Shown: positions 24,943-34,515, numbered from the stretch's first letter. The stretch is 64,000 nt of DNA from Candidatus Sulfotelmatobacter sp. (GCA_035504415.1 DATJRY010000021.1:186001-250000), one strand, 5' to 3'. Notes: generated by a model not told the origin, from the sequence alone. Numbers and translations are program-made.

Positions 24943-25908
24943 GTGCTGCGCCTCGCACCCCTGAGCACCGACGCCTACGTCCGCGACGTGCTGCCGCACT
25001 CGGCCGAGCTGTGGGCGGGCGCGCGGAGCTTCGACGAGTACGCGGCCGAGCTGCGCGGCATCGCCGGTTCGGCCTGGGGGCGGCGGCGCTTTCGCACCGT
25101 CGGCTTGTGGGTGGGCGACGAGCTGGTCGCCTCGTGCAAGCGGTACGATCGCGTGCTGCGCTGCGGCGATCGCCGCTACCGCGCCGCCGGGATCGGCGCC
25201 GTCTTCACCCCGCCCGCGCTGCGCGGGCGCGGGTACGCGACCGCGCTGCTGGGCGCGCTGCTCGACGCCGAGCGCGCCGCGGGCACGGCCTTCGCCTACC
25301 TCTTCAGCGACATCGGCGCGACGTTCTACGAGCACCTCGGCTTCGTGAAGCTGCCCGCGCGCGCGTTCTCCCTGCGCGCCGACGGGCTGGCCGGACCGCG
25401 GGTGACGGTCGAGACGCTCGGCGCGGACGACGACGCGGCGATGCGACGGGTCTTCGCCGCCAGCGAGGCGCGCCGGCACTTCGCGTTCGTGCGCACGCCG
25501 CTCGAATGGGAGTGGCAGCGCCTGCGCGCCGCATCGCGCGAGCACGGCTCGCCGGTGCTGCGGCTGGGCGTCCGGCGCGGCCGGGCGCTGGCGGCGTACG
25601 TCGTCGGGCGGCGCATTCCGACCGCGGACGTCTTCGCGCTCGACGAGTTGGCGCTGGCCCGCGCGCAGGATGCGCCGCTGCTGGGCTCGCTCTTGCGCGC
25701 GGCCGCCGGCGACCTGCGCAAGATCGGCGGCTGGCTCCCCCCGGCGCCGCTGCGCGGCGCGCTGCCGCGCGGCGCGGTCCGCCCGCGGCGCAGCAGCCTG
25801 ACGATGGTCCTTCCGCTCGACCGAACCTTCGCGGCCGCCTGGCGGGAGACGCTGCCCCGGGTCGAAGCGGACGCTGCAGATCCGTGCTGGGCTGCCGATT
25901 ACCTCTAA
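24943..25908 (+). CDS. GNAT-family N-acetyltransferase
   Basis: A 321-residue acetyltransferase. The acetyl-CoA loop is GAVFTPPALRGRGYATALL (R-G-R-G-Y-A), followed by FSDIGATFYEHLGFVKLPAR. The remaining 180 residues look like a second, divergent GNAT half, as in Eis-like or double-GNAT proteins. It starts at GTG 24943, 61 bp after the helicase, and cysQ follows immediately. The substrate is unknown. Confidence 0.8.
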   Translation: MLRLAPLSTDAYVRDVLPHSAELWAGARSFDEYAAELRGIAGSAWGRRRFRTVGLWVGDELVASCKRYDRVLRCGDRRYRAAGIGAVFTPPALRGRGYATALLGALLDAERAAGTAFAYLFSDIGATFYEHLGFVKLPARAFSLRADGLAGPRVTVETLGADDDAAMRRVFAASEARRHFAFVRTPLEWEWQRLRAASREHGSPVLRLGVRRGRALAAYVVGRRIPTADVFALDELALARAQDAPLLGSLLRAAAGDLRKIGGWLPPAPLRGALPRGAVRPRRSSLTMVLPLDRTFAAAWRETLPRVEADAADPCWAADYL

Positions 25909-25909
25909 G

Positions 25910-26737
<828 letters not shown>

Positions 26738-27759
26738 GCGACGCCACCCGGGTCCCCAGCAGCCGGATCGGCGTTCCGGCGACCTCGGAGCGCTGCCAGC
26801 ACCAGCGCGCGGCGTCGTGGATCGCGTCGGCGTCGTTGGTCGCGACCGCCAGCGTCGTCTGCCGGCCGGTGACGGTGAAGTCGGCGCGCTTGATCTTCAC
26901 CCCGACCGTCTGCGCGCGCAGTCCCTTGGCGAGCAGATCGCGCGCCAGCTCGTCGGCCTGCTCGCGAAGCAGCGCGTGAATGCGCTGCTCGTCGGTGACG
27001 TCGTACTCGAAGGTCTCCTCGGTCGAGATCGACTTGCGCTCGCGCGACGGATCGACGGCGCGCTCGTCGATCCCGCGCGCGAGATCGCGAAAGAACGGCC
27101 CGCTGCGGCCGAACAGCGCGTAGAGCGCCTCGTCGGCGAGCACCGCGACGTCGCCGATGGTGCGAATCCCCGCCGCCTCCAAACGCGGCTGCGTCTTCGG
27201 ACCGATCCCCCACAGCCGTCCGACCGGCATCGGCGCCAAGAACGTCGCTTCGCTGCCCGGCTCGACGACCGTCAAGCCGTCCGGCTTGCGCAGATCGCTG
27301 GCGATCTTGGCGATCATCTTGCCGCGCGCGACGCCGGCGCTGGCGGTCAGCCCGATCTCGGCGCGAATGCGCGCGCGCACGCGCTCGGCCAGCGCGCACG
27401 CCGCCTCCAGGTCGTCGGTACGCGCGTCGACGAACGCCTCGTCGAGCGAGAGCCCTTCGACGGCGCGGCCGTCCTCCTCGAAGATGGCGAACACCGCGCG
27501 TGAGGCCTCGCGGTAGCGGGTGAAGTCGGGCGGCACGACGACCAGCTGCGGGCACAGCTCGCGCGCGCGGTACAGCGGCATCGCGGAACGCACGCCGAAC
27601 GGCCGCGCTTCGTACGACGCCGTCAACACGACGGCCCGGCGCGAGGAGCCCGAGATCGCGAGCGGCACGCCGCGCAGCGACGGATCGTCGCGTTGCGCCA
27701 CCGACGCGTAGAAGGCATCGAGGTCGAAATGGACGATCATCGTACGACCGTCCCCCGGA

Positions 27760-28071
27760 TCATGGAACCCCGAGCGCCTCGCGCACGTAGGCCAGCGCGT
27801 CCGCGCCGACCTCCATGAAGGCGACGGCGAAGCCGCCCATCGCGCTCGAGCGGACGATGCGGCTGGTGATCTCGTGCCGCTGGCCGGCGCCTTCGAGCAC
27901 GATCGTCAGAACGGTGTCTTCGGGGAACGTCTCGCCGGCCACGAGCAGCAGGCCGGTGCGCGAGATGTTGTCGATGGTGCCGGTGCGCTCGGGCTGGTCG
28001 CCGTAGCGGTAGCGCACGGGCATGCTGACCTTGACCCGTTCGCTGGCTCGCCGGTTACCGTCGTCGCTCAT
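27760..28071 (-). CDS. PilZ-domain c-di-GMP-binding protein (copy 1)
   Basis: A 103-residue protein that is a single PilZ domain. The c-di-GMP-binding arginines are in RRASERVKV and the second motif is IDNISRTGLLLV. It ends AYVREALGVP, which the next gene also has. It lies 12 bp after the other PilZ gene and 19 bp before dinB, all on the same strand. Confidence 0.88.
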   Translation of the reverse strand: MSDDGNRRASERVKVSMPVRYRYGDQPERTGTIDNISRTGLLLVAGETFPEDTVLTIVLEGAGQRHEITSRIVRSSAMGGFAVAFMEVGADALAYVREALGVP

Positions 28072-28083
28072 CCGCTCCTCCGA

Positions 28084-28392
28084 TCACGGCACGCCGAGTG
28101 CCTCGCGTACGTAGCGCAGCGTCTCGTCTTCGACGTGGACGAAGGAGACGCCCAGTCCGCCCATCGGTGCCGTTCGCACGACTTCACCGACGATGGTGTG
28201 CTCCGCGCCGGCTTGGTCGTGGAACGCGATGCGCAGGTGCGTTCCCTCGGCCATCGCCTCGTCCGCGATCAGCAACAGCCCGTTGCGCGAGATGTTGTCG
28301 ATCCGGGCGGCGCGCTCGTCCGGCGCGCCGTCACGACGGTAGCGCGCGGCGACGTCGACCTTTACGCGGATCGCGGTGCGCCGATCGTTCAT
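28084..28392 (-). CDS. PilZ-domain c-di-GMP-binding protein (copy 2)
   Basis: A 102-residue single PilZ domain with the arginine motif RRTAIRVKV and IDNISRNGLLLI. The C-terminus RYVREALGVP is nearly identical to that of the neighbouring PilZ protein, so the two arose by tandem duplication. ATG 28392 overlaps the nfo stop by 4 bp (ATGA). Confidence 0.88.
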   Translation of the reverse strand: MNDRRTAIRVKVDVAARYRRDGAPDERAARIDNISRNGLLLIADEAMAEGTHLRIAFHDQAGAEHTIVGEVVRTAPMGGLGVSFVHVEDETLRYVREALGVP

Positions 28393-29243
28393 ACTCCCAC
28401 TCCCTCCATGAGCGTGCGAATCGCGGTCACGTTGCGGACGTCGTCGGCCTCTTCGCCGGGCGTCTCGAGGATCGCGATCTTTCCTTGCACTCCCGGATGC
28501 GCGACGATCGCGCGGAACCCTTCGATCCCGATGCGTCCCTCGCCGATGTGGTGATGGCGGTCCCGGGCGCCGCCCAGCTCGACCTCGGTGTCGTTGAAGT
28601 GGAACATCACGACCCGGTCGAGTCCCATCTCGCGCTCGACCTCGTCGAAGAAGCGCGCCACGCCCTCGCGCGTGTCGAGCGCGTAGCCGGCGGCCCAGCT
28701 GTGCGCGGTGTCCAGACAGACGCGCAGGTTCGGGTGGCCGACGGTACGGATGAACCGACCCAGCTCCTCGATGGTCCCGCCGCACAGCTGACCCGCGCCC
28801 GCGCTGTTCTCCAGCACCAGGTACACGTTGGGGTCGATCCGCTCGAGCGCGTGCTCGAGTCCGTCGACGACGGCGGCGAAGCCGGCGGCGCGGTCGCGCT
28901 TGCCGTACGAGCCCAGGTGCGTGTTGACGTACGCGACCCGGCCGACCGCGGCCACGGCGAGATCGTTCTCGAGCAGCTTGAGCGAGCCGTTGCGCGTCTT
29001 GGGGTCCTCGCTGGCGAGGTTGATCAGATACGAGGTGTGGATCGCGACCGGCGCGATCCCGGCGGCCTCGCGCATGTTCGCGAAGCGGGTGAAGGCCGGC
29101 GCGTCGATGGCGCCGACCCGGTACGTCTTGGGGTTCCCGCTGAAGAACTGCAGCGTGGTGCAGCCCAGCTTGGCCGCATACGCGACGGCGGCCTCGTGAC
29201 CGCCGCCGACGCGCACGTGCAGACCGTAGCGCAGATCGGTCAC
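28389..29243 (-). CDS. nfo: Endonuclease IV (AP endonuclease)
   Basis: A 284-residue TIM-barrel zinc enzyme that cuts DNA at abasic sites. Metal ligands are visible in LVLENSAGAG (Glu), CLDTAHSWAAGY (Asp, His), FHFNDTEVELGG (His), RDRHHHIGEG (Asp, His) and AILETPGE (Glu). The length is normal. The 3' end is coupled to a PilZ gene by a 4-bp overlap, and the SF2 helicase stops 7 bp before its start. Confidence 0.95.
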   Translation of the reverse strand: MTDLRYGLHVRVGGGHEAAVAYAAKLGCTTLQFFSGNPKTYRVGAIDAPAFTRFANMREAAGIAPVAIHTSYLINLASEDPKTRNGSLKLLENDLAVAAVGRVAYVNTHLGSYGKRDRAAGFAAVVDGLEHALERIDPNVYLVLENSAGAGQLCGGTIEELGRFIRTVGHPNLRVCLDTAHSWAAGYALDTREGVARFFDEVEREMGLDRVVMFHFNDTEVELGGARDRHHHIGEGRIGIEGFRAIVAHPGVQGKIAILETPGEEADDVRNVTAIRTLMEGVGV

Positions 29244-29250
29244 CGCTCGG

Positions 29251-30504
29251 TCAACGGCGGCGGCCGAAGTCGAACTGGCGCGCGCGCGTGCCGCGCGGCA
29301 TGAAGCTCTTGGCCCGCCCGCTGGGCACCATCGCGCGCGAGGGGTTGCGCTCGAAGGTGGTCGAGGTCATCAGGACCGCGTCGGAGGGCCGTTCGCGGCG
29401 GCCGACGCGGCCGATCAGCTGCTCGACCTCCGACTCGCCGAACGCGTCGGCGTCGGTGATGACGATCAGATCGGCGGCCGGGATGTCGATCCCGCTCCCG
29501 ACCAAGTTCGTCGCCGCCAGCACCGCCGGTGCTTGCGCGCGGAACTTGTTCATCATCTCGACGCGCGTGCCGACCTCGTTGACCTTGACGCCCTTGCGGC
29601 GATTGCGGCTGCCGTGCTCGTGCGTGTCGGCCATGTCGCCGCGCAGCTGCTGCACGGGGATGCCGTAGGTGTGCTCGAGCCGTTCCGCCAGCCGCGGGAC
29701 GTCGCTGCGCGTGCGGCCGATGACGAACACCCGTGAGCCGCGCGCGAGGTGGTCGCGAATCAGCGCGTCGGCGCGCGAGAGCTGCTCGGCGGGCGGCTCG
29801 CCCCACACGCCTTCGACCTTGTGGATCGTCGTCGGCAGCACGTCGAACGGCATCTTCTTCATCGAGACGACGCGCGAGAGCGCGCCGATCCGTTCGAGGA
29901 AGCGGCGCAGCTCGTCGGGCGTCGCGGTGGCGAAGATCATCGGGCAGTCGAGGTCTTCGAGCAGCCGCAGGTGCTCGCGCTCGTCGAACGCGTTGACGTC
30001 GTCGATCACCAGCAGCGCGCTGCGATCGATCATGTCCCAGTAGCGCTCGATGGTCAGCATCATCGCCGAGCCGACGACGATGTTGATCGTCCCGTCGGCG
30101 ATGCCGTTTTCGACCGCGCGGCGCTCGGCGGGCGACGCGCCGCCGTGGATCTGCCCGACGCCGATGCCGGTCCCCTCGAGCCGTTCGGTCAGATAGGTGT
30201 AGTGCTGGCGGATCAGATCGCGCGTCGGCGCGACGACCACGCCGTAGCCGCCGTCGGTGGCGAGCACGGTGTCGACCAGCGTGCGCATCAGGACTTCGGT
30301 CTTGCCCGAGCCGGTCGGCGCCTTGAGGAGAAACTCATAGTGGCCCTCGTCGAGACCTTCGGCGAGAGCGAGCACGGCGTTGCGCTGGTCGACGGTGAGC
30401 CGGAACCGCTCACCGGGTTGGATCAGCTCGTGGGTCAGCGCGACGCGCTGACAGTTCTGGTCGATCCGCGCCCACGTGGCGGCGGGGTCGAGACGTGCGG
30501 TCAT
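29251..30504 (-). CDS. SF2 DNA/RNA helicase with unusual DDVN motif II
   Basis: A 417-residue superfamily 2 helicase. Motif I is LLKAPTGSGKTEVLMRTL, Ia is VVAPTRDLIRQHY, III is IFATATPDELRRFL, and the second RecA lobe has AATNLVGSGIDIPAADL and LIGRVGRRERPSDA (motif VI). Motif II reads LLVIDDVNAFD, so DDVN stands where DEAD/DEAH is usual. There is no accessory domain. It is coupled to scpB by a 4-bp overlap. DNA repair or chromosome maintenance is inferred from neighbours only. Confidence 0.82.
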   Translation of the reverse strand: MTARLDPAATWARIDQNCQRVALTHELIQPGERFRLTVDQRNAVLALAEGLDEGHYEFLLKAPTGSGKTEVLMRTLVDTVLATDGGYGVVVAPTRDLIRQHYTYLTERLEGTGIGVGQIHGGASPAERRAVENGIADGTINIVVGSAMMLTIERYWDMIDRSALLVIDDVNAFDEREHLRLLEDLDCPMIFATATPDELRRFLERIGALSRVVSMKKMPFDVLPTTIHKVEGVWGEPPAEQLSRADALIRDHLARGSRVFVIGRTRSDVPRLAERLEHTYGIPVQQLRGDMADTHEHGSRNRRKGVKVNEVGTRVEMMNKFRAQAPAVLAATNLVGSGIDIPAADLIVITDADAFGESEVEQLIGRVGRRERPSDAVLMTSTTFERNPSRAMVPSGRAKSFMPRGTRARQFDFGRRR

Positions 30505-31181
30505 ACCGCTGATGGCTGGGTCTCCGTTTCTTGGGGTGATTGCTCGGCCGCCGCGTCCTCGACGTCCGCGACGCTCTCGGACTCGATCGACGCGATCGCG
30601 TCGGCGGCCGGCGTCGTCGGTACCGTCGGAATCGGCAGCGCGAGCTCGAGCGGGCCGGCCGCGGTTTCGAGGTCGATGGTCGGCAGATCGTCGAGCCGCT
30701 TGAGGCCGAAGGCCTCCAGGAACTCCGGCGTCGTCTTGTAGAGCATCGGCCGCCCCGGCGACTCCTTGCGGCCGGACTCGGCCAAGAAGCGACGGTCGAC
30801 CAGGGTCGCGATCACCGAGTCGGCGGACACGCCGCGGATCTCTTCGATCTCACCTTTGGTGCAGGGTTGGGTGTAGGCGACGATGGCCAGCGTTTCGAGC
30901 GCCGCCGGCGAGAGATTGGTCTTGGGGGGCAGCAGATACGCTTCGACGACCTCGCGCGCCGCCGGCGCGCTCGCGAAGCGGTAGCCGCCCGCGATCTCGC
31001 GCAGCACGACGCCGCGATGCGCGAACTCCTCGTCGATCTTCTGCAACGCGACGCTGACCTCGGCCTCTTCCGCGCCGGTCAGTTTCGCCAATTGCTTGAT
31101 CGAGAGGGCTTCGCTGGCGACGAAGAGCAGCGCTTCGCAATCGCGCTGCAGTTTGCCGGTGTCGACGAGTTCAGGCTGCAC
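30501..31181 (-). CDS. scpB: Segregation and condensation protein B
   Basis: A 226-residue kite subunit of the SMC-ScpAB condensin. Two winged helices are recognisable: LQRDCEALLFVASEALSIKQ with LREIAGGYRFAS, then LSPAALETLAIVAYTQPCTK with GRPMLYKTTPEFLEAFGL. The last 45 residues are an acidic, low-complexity tail. It overlaps scpA by 11 bp and the helicase by 4 bp. The smc gene is not in the window. Confidence 0.95.
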   Translation of the reverse strand: MQPELVDTGKLQRDCEALLFVASEALSIKQLAKLTGAEEAEVSVALQKIDEEFAHRGVVLREIAGGYRFASAPAAREVVEAYLLPPKTNLSPAALETLAIVAYTQPCTKGEIEEIRGVSADSVIATLVDRRFLAESGRKESPGRPMLYKTTPEFLEAFGLKRLDDLPTIDLETAAGPLELALPIPTVPTTPAADAIASIESESVADVEDAAAEQSPQETETQPSAV

Positions 31182-31929
31182 GGTCTTCTTCGGGGACGGG
31201 GAGGATCGCGATGTCGGTGAAGGCGTCGCTCTGCTCGACGCGCACGCGGGCGCGGCGCACGAGCTCGAGCACGGCGAGGAACGTCACGATGATGGCGACG
31301 CGATCGAGGTTCGCGCACAGCGCGAAGAACGACGCGCGGCCGTCGCGGCGCACGGCACGGGCCACGGCTTCCATCTGCTCGACCAGCGAGACCCGTTCGC
31401 GGACGATCGTCCGCTTCTCGGGCTTCGCCGCGCGCAGTGCCGCGGCCAGTGCTCCCGCGAGCTTCGCCGCGTCGATCTGATAGCGCTGCACGAACTCGCC
31501 GGTCGGGTCGCCGCCCTCGCTGCGCAGGTAGAAGGCCGAGGCCTCGGCGGCCCTGGCCTTGAGGTCGGTCCCGGCGTCACGGTACTTCGAGTAGGCGATC
31601 AGCCGCTCGCGCAAGCGCTGCTCGACCGCCTCGGCCGACTCCTCCGGATCGCCCTGGAACTCGACCGGGATGGGGGGCAGCAGGGCCTTGGACTTGAGGA
31701 AGACCAGCGTCGCGGCGACGACGAGGTAGTCGGCCGCCAGCTCGACGTCGAGCGCCTCCATGGCGTGGACGTAGGCCAGGTACTGGTCGGCGACGCGCGC
31801 CAGCGGAACGGTGGCGATGTCGAGCTGCTGCTCCTTGACCAGGTTCAGCAGCAGGTCCAACGGACCGTCGAACACGTCGAGCGAGACGCGCAGCGCGCGC
31901 TCGTCGACGACGGGGACCGGGGCCGACAA
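31171..31929 (-). CDS. scpA: Segregation and condensation protein A
   Basis: A 252-residue kleisin. VFDGPLDLLLNLVKEQQLDI is the SMC-head-binding N-terminus, followed by YLVVAATLVFLKSKALLP. The C-terminal winged helix ends in FTDIAILP. It starts at TTG 31929, directly next to the NUDIX stop, and overlaps scpB. Confidence 0.95.
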   Translation of the reverse strand: MSAPVPVVDERALRVSLDVFDGPLDLLLNLVKEQQLDIATVPLARVADQYLAYVHAMEALDVELAADYLVVAATLVFLKSKALLPPIPVEFQGDPEESAEAVEQRLRERLIAYSKYRDAGTDLKARAAEASAFYLRSEGGDPTGEFVQRYQIDAAKLAGALAAALRAAKPEKRTIVRERVSLVEQMEAVARAVRRDGRASFFALCANLDRVAIIVTFLAVLELVRRARVRVEQSDAFTDIAILPVPEEDRAA

Positions 31930-32415
31930 TTACGCGCTCGTGTCCCTCACCGACGGTCCGGCGGTGACGGTCTCCGGCTCGAACTGGCCGGCGCCTTCGC
32001 GCTCCAGCCACTCCAGGCCCAGGTCGACCAAACGCTTCTCGTTGATGTACTTGAGGGCTTTCTTGGCGGCCTTGATCTCGAACCAGCGCGCCTCGTCGAC
32101 CTCGTGATCGTGGTTGGCCGTGTCGCCCGAGAGGTAGCGCATCAGGTAGAAGTGGACGTCCTTCTTGTGCTTGGTCCGGTTCAGGAAGAACCAGTAGTGG
32201 ATGTCCGAAAGCTTGGTCAGGATCTCGGCCCAGCAACCAGTCTCCTCACGCACTTCGCGCAGGGCCGCTTGCTCGTGGGTCTCCTTCGGCTCGACGTGTC
32301 CCTTCGGCAACGACCAGACGCGCGGTTCCCCACGGCCGATCAAGAGGGCCTCCAAACCGTTTCCGTCCCCACGCAGGACCAGCCCGCCGGCGGAGACCTC
32401 GTATTTGATGCGCAT
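31930..32415 (-). CDS. NUDIX hydrolase
   Basis: A 161-residue pyrophosphohydrolase. The Nudix box is complete (residues 39-61, GHVEPKETHEQAALREVREE then TG). The N-terminal SAGGLVLRGDGN and LPKGHVE are typical of diadenosine-polyphosphate or (di)nucleoside-type NUDIX enzymes. It is the first gene of the scpA-scpB-helicase-nfo-PilZ-dinB unit, with a candidate promoter and a leader hairpin in front. Confidence 0.88.
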   Translation of the reverse strand: MRIKYEVSAGGLVLRGDGNGLEALLIGRGEPRVWSLPKGHVEPKETHEQAALREVREETGCWAEILTKLSDIHYWFFLNRTKHKKDVHFYLMRYLSGDTANHDHEVDEARWFEIKAAKKALKYINEKRLVDLGLEWLEREGAGQFEPETVTAGPSVRDTSA

Positions 32416-32433
32416 CGTTGCCTTCAGATAGAT

Positions 32434-32467
32434 CCAGCCCGACGTCCCGGGCTGGTTCTTCCAGTAT
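32434..32467 (-). promoter_or_regulatory. Candidate promoter and leader hairpin of the NUDIX-scp operon
   Basis: TATACT lies on the minus strand at about 32462-32467. Downstream in the leader, CCAGCCCG and CGGGCTGG (32434-32455) form a perfect 8-bp hairpin ending 19 bases before the NUDIX ATG. A clear -35 box is not seen. Confidence 0.35.
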
Positions 32468-32502
32468 AGCGTGCCGGCCCAAGAAGGGCGCCAGCCCCCG
32501 GC

Positions 32503-33810
32503 CTAGGGCGAGGGAGGGTGCGAGAGCCTGATCATGGCCGCTCCGCTACGCGGAGCAGCCGAGCTCGTCACGTCGCTCTCGTCGGTCGCGATCGGCCCGA
32601 CGCTCGGCGCTCCGCCAGCGCTCCCCACGATCGCTTCGGCGTCCCGAACGACCGCGGCCTGCGGCCTGAAGCTTCGGCGCGGCGTCGGCGGCAGCGCGGC
32701 GACCTGCGGTGCGGCGGCCGCCGCGAGACTCCCGGCGCGGCGCGGACGGCTCGCGCGCGGCACGCTCGGCGGCGCGGGCGCGAGGGCCGGGTGGGCGGCG
32801 GGGCGCGGGAGCGCGGCGGCGGGCGGCTTCGCCCAGGCGAGCTGGACCGGGCGAGCCCGATGGGCCGGCCGCGCGTGCGGGCGATGGTGCGCGATGCGAA
32901 GCCGGCGGTGCGGCGGCGCGAGGACGGCCAGCTGCACGGGCCGCTCGGCGACCTGCGGCGCGCGCGCGGCCGGAACCGCCAGCAGGGTCACGCCCAGCAC
33001 CGCCACCGTGCCGGCCGCGCCGGCGGCGACGCCGAGGGCGCGGGCGAGGGGGCGCAGGACGACGGCCGGGCGCAGCAGGCGTTCGACCCGGATCGCGACG
33101 TGCGAGCGGCGGTTCCACAGCGCGAGCGCGGCGTCGTCGGCCGCCGGAACGGTCGCCAAGCGCAACAGGCAGGCCGCGTAGCGGTGCGCGCCGCCGGCGG
33201 CCGCGGCGTCCTCGTCGCTGGCCAGCTCGCGCTCGAGGTCGAGCGCGCGCCCGAGGATCCACAGCCCCGGCAGCCACCACCCGGCCCGGGTGAAGACGCT
33301 CTGCAGCGCCTTGGCCCAGTCGTCATAGCGGCGCAGGTGCGCGCACTCGTGCTGCAGCACGGCGCGCCACTCGCCCTCGTCGACCCGCCGGCGGAAGCCG
33401 GCGGGGACGACGATGGCCGGGTGCAGGTAGCCGATGGCGGTCGGGCTGCCGACCCGCGCGGAGACGCCGATCGGCGCGCCGCGTACGCCGGTCTCGCCGA
33501 CCGGGAGCGCGCGGCGCTTGATGTGGCGCAGTCGCACGACGTCGAGCACCAGCTCCACCAGCAGCACCGCGGCGATCAACAACGCCGCGCCGAGCAGCGG
33601 GACCGCGGTCCCGCTCAGCAGCGTCTCGGCGGCTGCCGGCGGGGCGGCCGGCGGCCGCAGCTCCGCGACCAGCCAGGCCAGCGGCGCCACCATCAGGCAC
33701 AGCCCGAACGAGGCGGTCAGGACGCGCGCGCGCGCCGCGGCGCGGTCGAAGGCGCGCGCGGTCAGGACGGCCACGGCGGCCAGCGCGAGGCTGGCACCGA
33801 GGCCGACCAA
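32503..33810 (-). CDS. BlaR1/MecR1-type M56 membrane metallopeptidase
   Basis: A 435-residue protein with about four membrane segments in the first 100 residues and at about 255-275. The zinc site is LQHECAHLRRYDDW, followed by ELASDEDAAA. The last 160 residues are Pro/Ala/Arg-rich and disordered, with no penicillin-binding sensor domain, so the signal is not a classic beta-lactam sensor. TTG 33810 is the first usual start; reading may begin nearer the blaI stop. It forms the standard pair with the BlaI-type repressor upstream. Confidence 0.83.
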   Translation of the reverse strand: MVGLGASLALAAVAVLTARAFDRAAARARVLTASFGLCLMVAPLAWLVAELRPPAAPPAAAETLLSGTAVPLLGAALLIAAVLLVELVLDVVRLRHIKRRALPVGETGVRGAPIGVSARVGSPTAIGYLHPAIVVPAGFRRRVDEGEWRAVLQHECAHLRRYDDWAKALQSVFTRAGWWLPGLWILGRALDLERELASDEDAAAAGGAHRYAACLLRLATVPAADDAALALWNRRSHVAIRVERLLRPAVVLRPLARALGVAAGAAGTVAVLGVTLLAVPAARAPQVAERPVQLAVLAPPHRRLRIAHHRPHARPAHRARPVQLAWAKPPAAALPRPAAHPALAPAPPSVPRASRPRRAGSLAAAAAPQVAALPPTPRRSFRPQAAVVRDAEAIVGSAGGAPSVGPIATDESDVTSSAAPRSGAAMIRLSHPPSP

Positions 33811-33839
33811 CGCCGCCGTTTCGACGGCGGCGGGCCCGC

Positions 33840-34214
33840 TCAGGTGTGCTCCTCGAGCAGTGCGCGGAGCCGGCGCTCCTCGTCCGGGCTCAGCCGCTCG
33901 GAGTCCAGCAGGTTCAGCATCAGCGCGCGCGCCGAGCCGTCGAAGAACGTGGTCAGGATGTTCTCGACCACGCTGCGGCGGGCGTCGTCGCGTTCGACGC
34001 GCGCCCGGTAGACGTTGGCCTTGCCGCGCACCGTGTGCCGCACGTAGCCCTTGCGCTCCAAGATCGTCAGCGTCGAGAGGACCGTCGTGTACGCGATCGG
34101 CCGCTCACCCAGACGCGCGTGGATCTCGGCGACGGTCCCGCTGCCCAAATCCCACAAGATGTCCATGAGACGATACTCCGCCTCGGTCAGCGTCGGGGAG
34201 GTCCGCCTGGCCAT
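33840..34214 (-). CDS. BlaI/MecI/CopY-family repressor
   Basis: A 124-residue winged-helix repressor that is expected to be cut by the adjacent M56 protease. LTEAEYRLMDILWDLGSGT and ERPIAYTTVLSTLTILERKG give the recognition helix region, and GKANVYRARVERDDARRS is the wing. It is followed by the dimerisation helices. A short inverted repeat lies upstream of its start. Confidence 0.92.
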   Translation of the reverse strand: MARRTSPTLTEAEYRLMDILWDLGSGTVAEIHARLGERPIAYTTVLSTLTILERKGYVRHTVRGKANVYRARVERDDARRSVVENILTTFFDGSARALMLNLLDSERLSPDEERRLRALLEEHT

Positions 34215-34515
34215 GGCCCCGGGATACGACGCACCTCCGTATTTCCCCGTTAGAAAACCGCGCGTGCAACGGCCGAGCAGACGAAGACCGCCGTCTCTTC
34301 CGAGACGACGGCCTCCGTGGCTCGGTCCGACACCCCCGTGCCGGACACGTCTTATGGCGCAAGGCCGGCGCGCGAACGTGCAACCGTGTGAGCGGCCGGG
34401 CCGGGCTCGCCTTCCCCGGTGACGAACGTGCGCACACGCAGGCGGGTCGTGAGGGATGGTGCCTCGCCTCGGTCAACGCTCGGTCAAATCGCCCGCAGGG
34501 AAAGATCACCACCCC
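34215..34515. other. 301-bp divergent control region, blaI-like and SARP genes
   Basis: It holds no gene that I can support. Near the BlaI start, ATACG (34224-34228) and CGTAT (34238-34242) form an inverted repeat with 9 bases between, a possible repressor site. Around 34290-34315, GTCTC/GAGAC within GC-rich arms can form a hairpin. Close to the SARP start a direct repeat lies at 34467-34486. No good -35/-10 pair is evident. Confidence 0.45.
34467..34486 (+). promoter_or_regulatory. CTCGGTCAA direct repeat, 11-bp period, before the SARP gene
   Basis: Two identical 9-base copies begin at 34467 and 34478. An 11-bp direct-repeat period is the known geometry of SARP and OmpR-type winged-helix binding sites, and it lies 30 bp before the ATG of a SARP-type gene, so autoregulation is possible. 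Confidence 0.4.

Noticed and set aside
20913-24968. A 1351-codon open frame on the minus strand opposite the nuclease, lipoprotein and helicase genes
   Set aside because: It is rich in Arg/Gly/Val with no domain pattern, and the plus-strand frames encode clear helicase, nuclease and lipoprotein motifs. Long antisense frames are expected at this GC content.
29247-29259. A further GCTCGGTCAACGG next to the SF2 helicase, like the SARP repeat
   Set aside because: It is a single copy with no partner at 11 bp and overlaps a coding end, so it is probably chance.
32530-32552. GCTCCGC-TAC-GCGGAGC hairpin as a terminator
   Set aside because: It lies inside the coding sequence of the M56 protease C-terminus, upstream of its stop.
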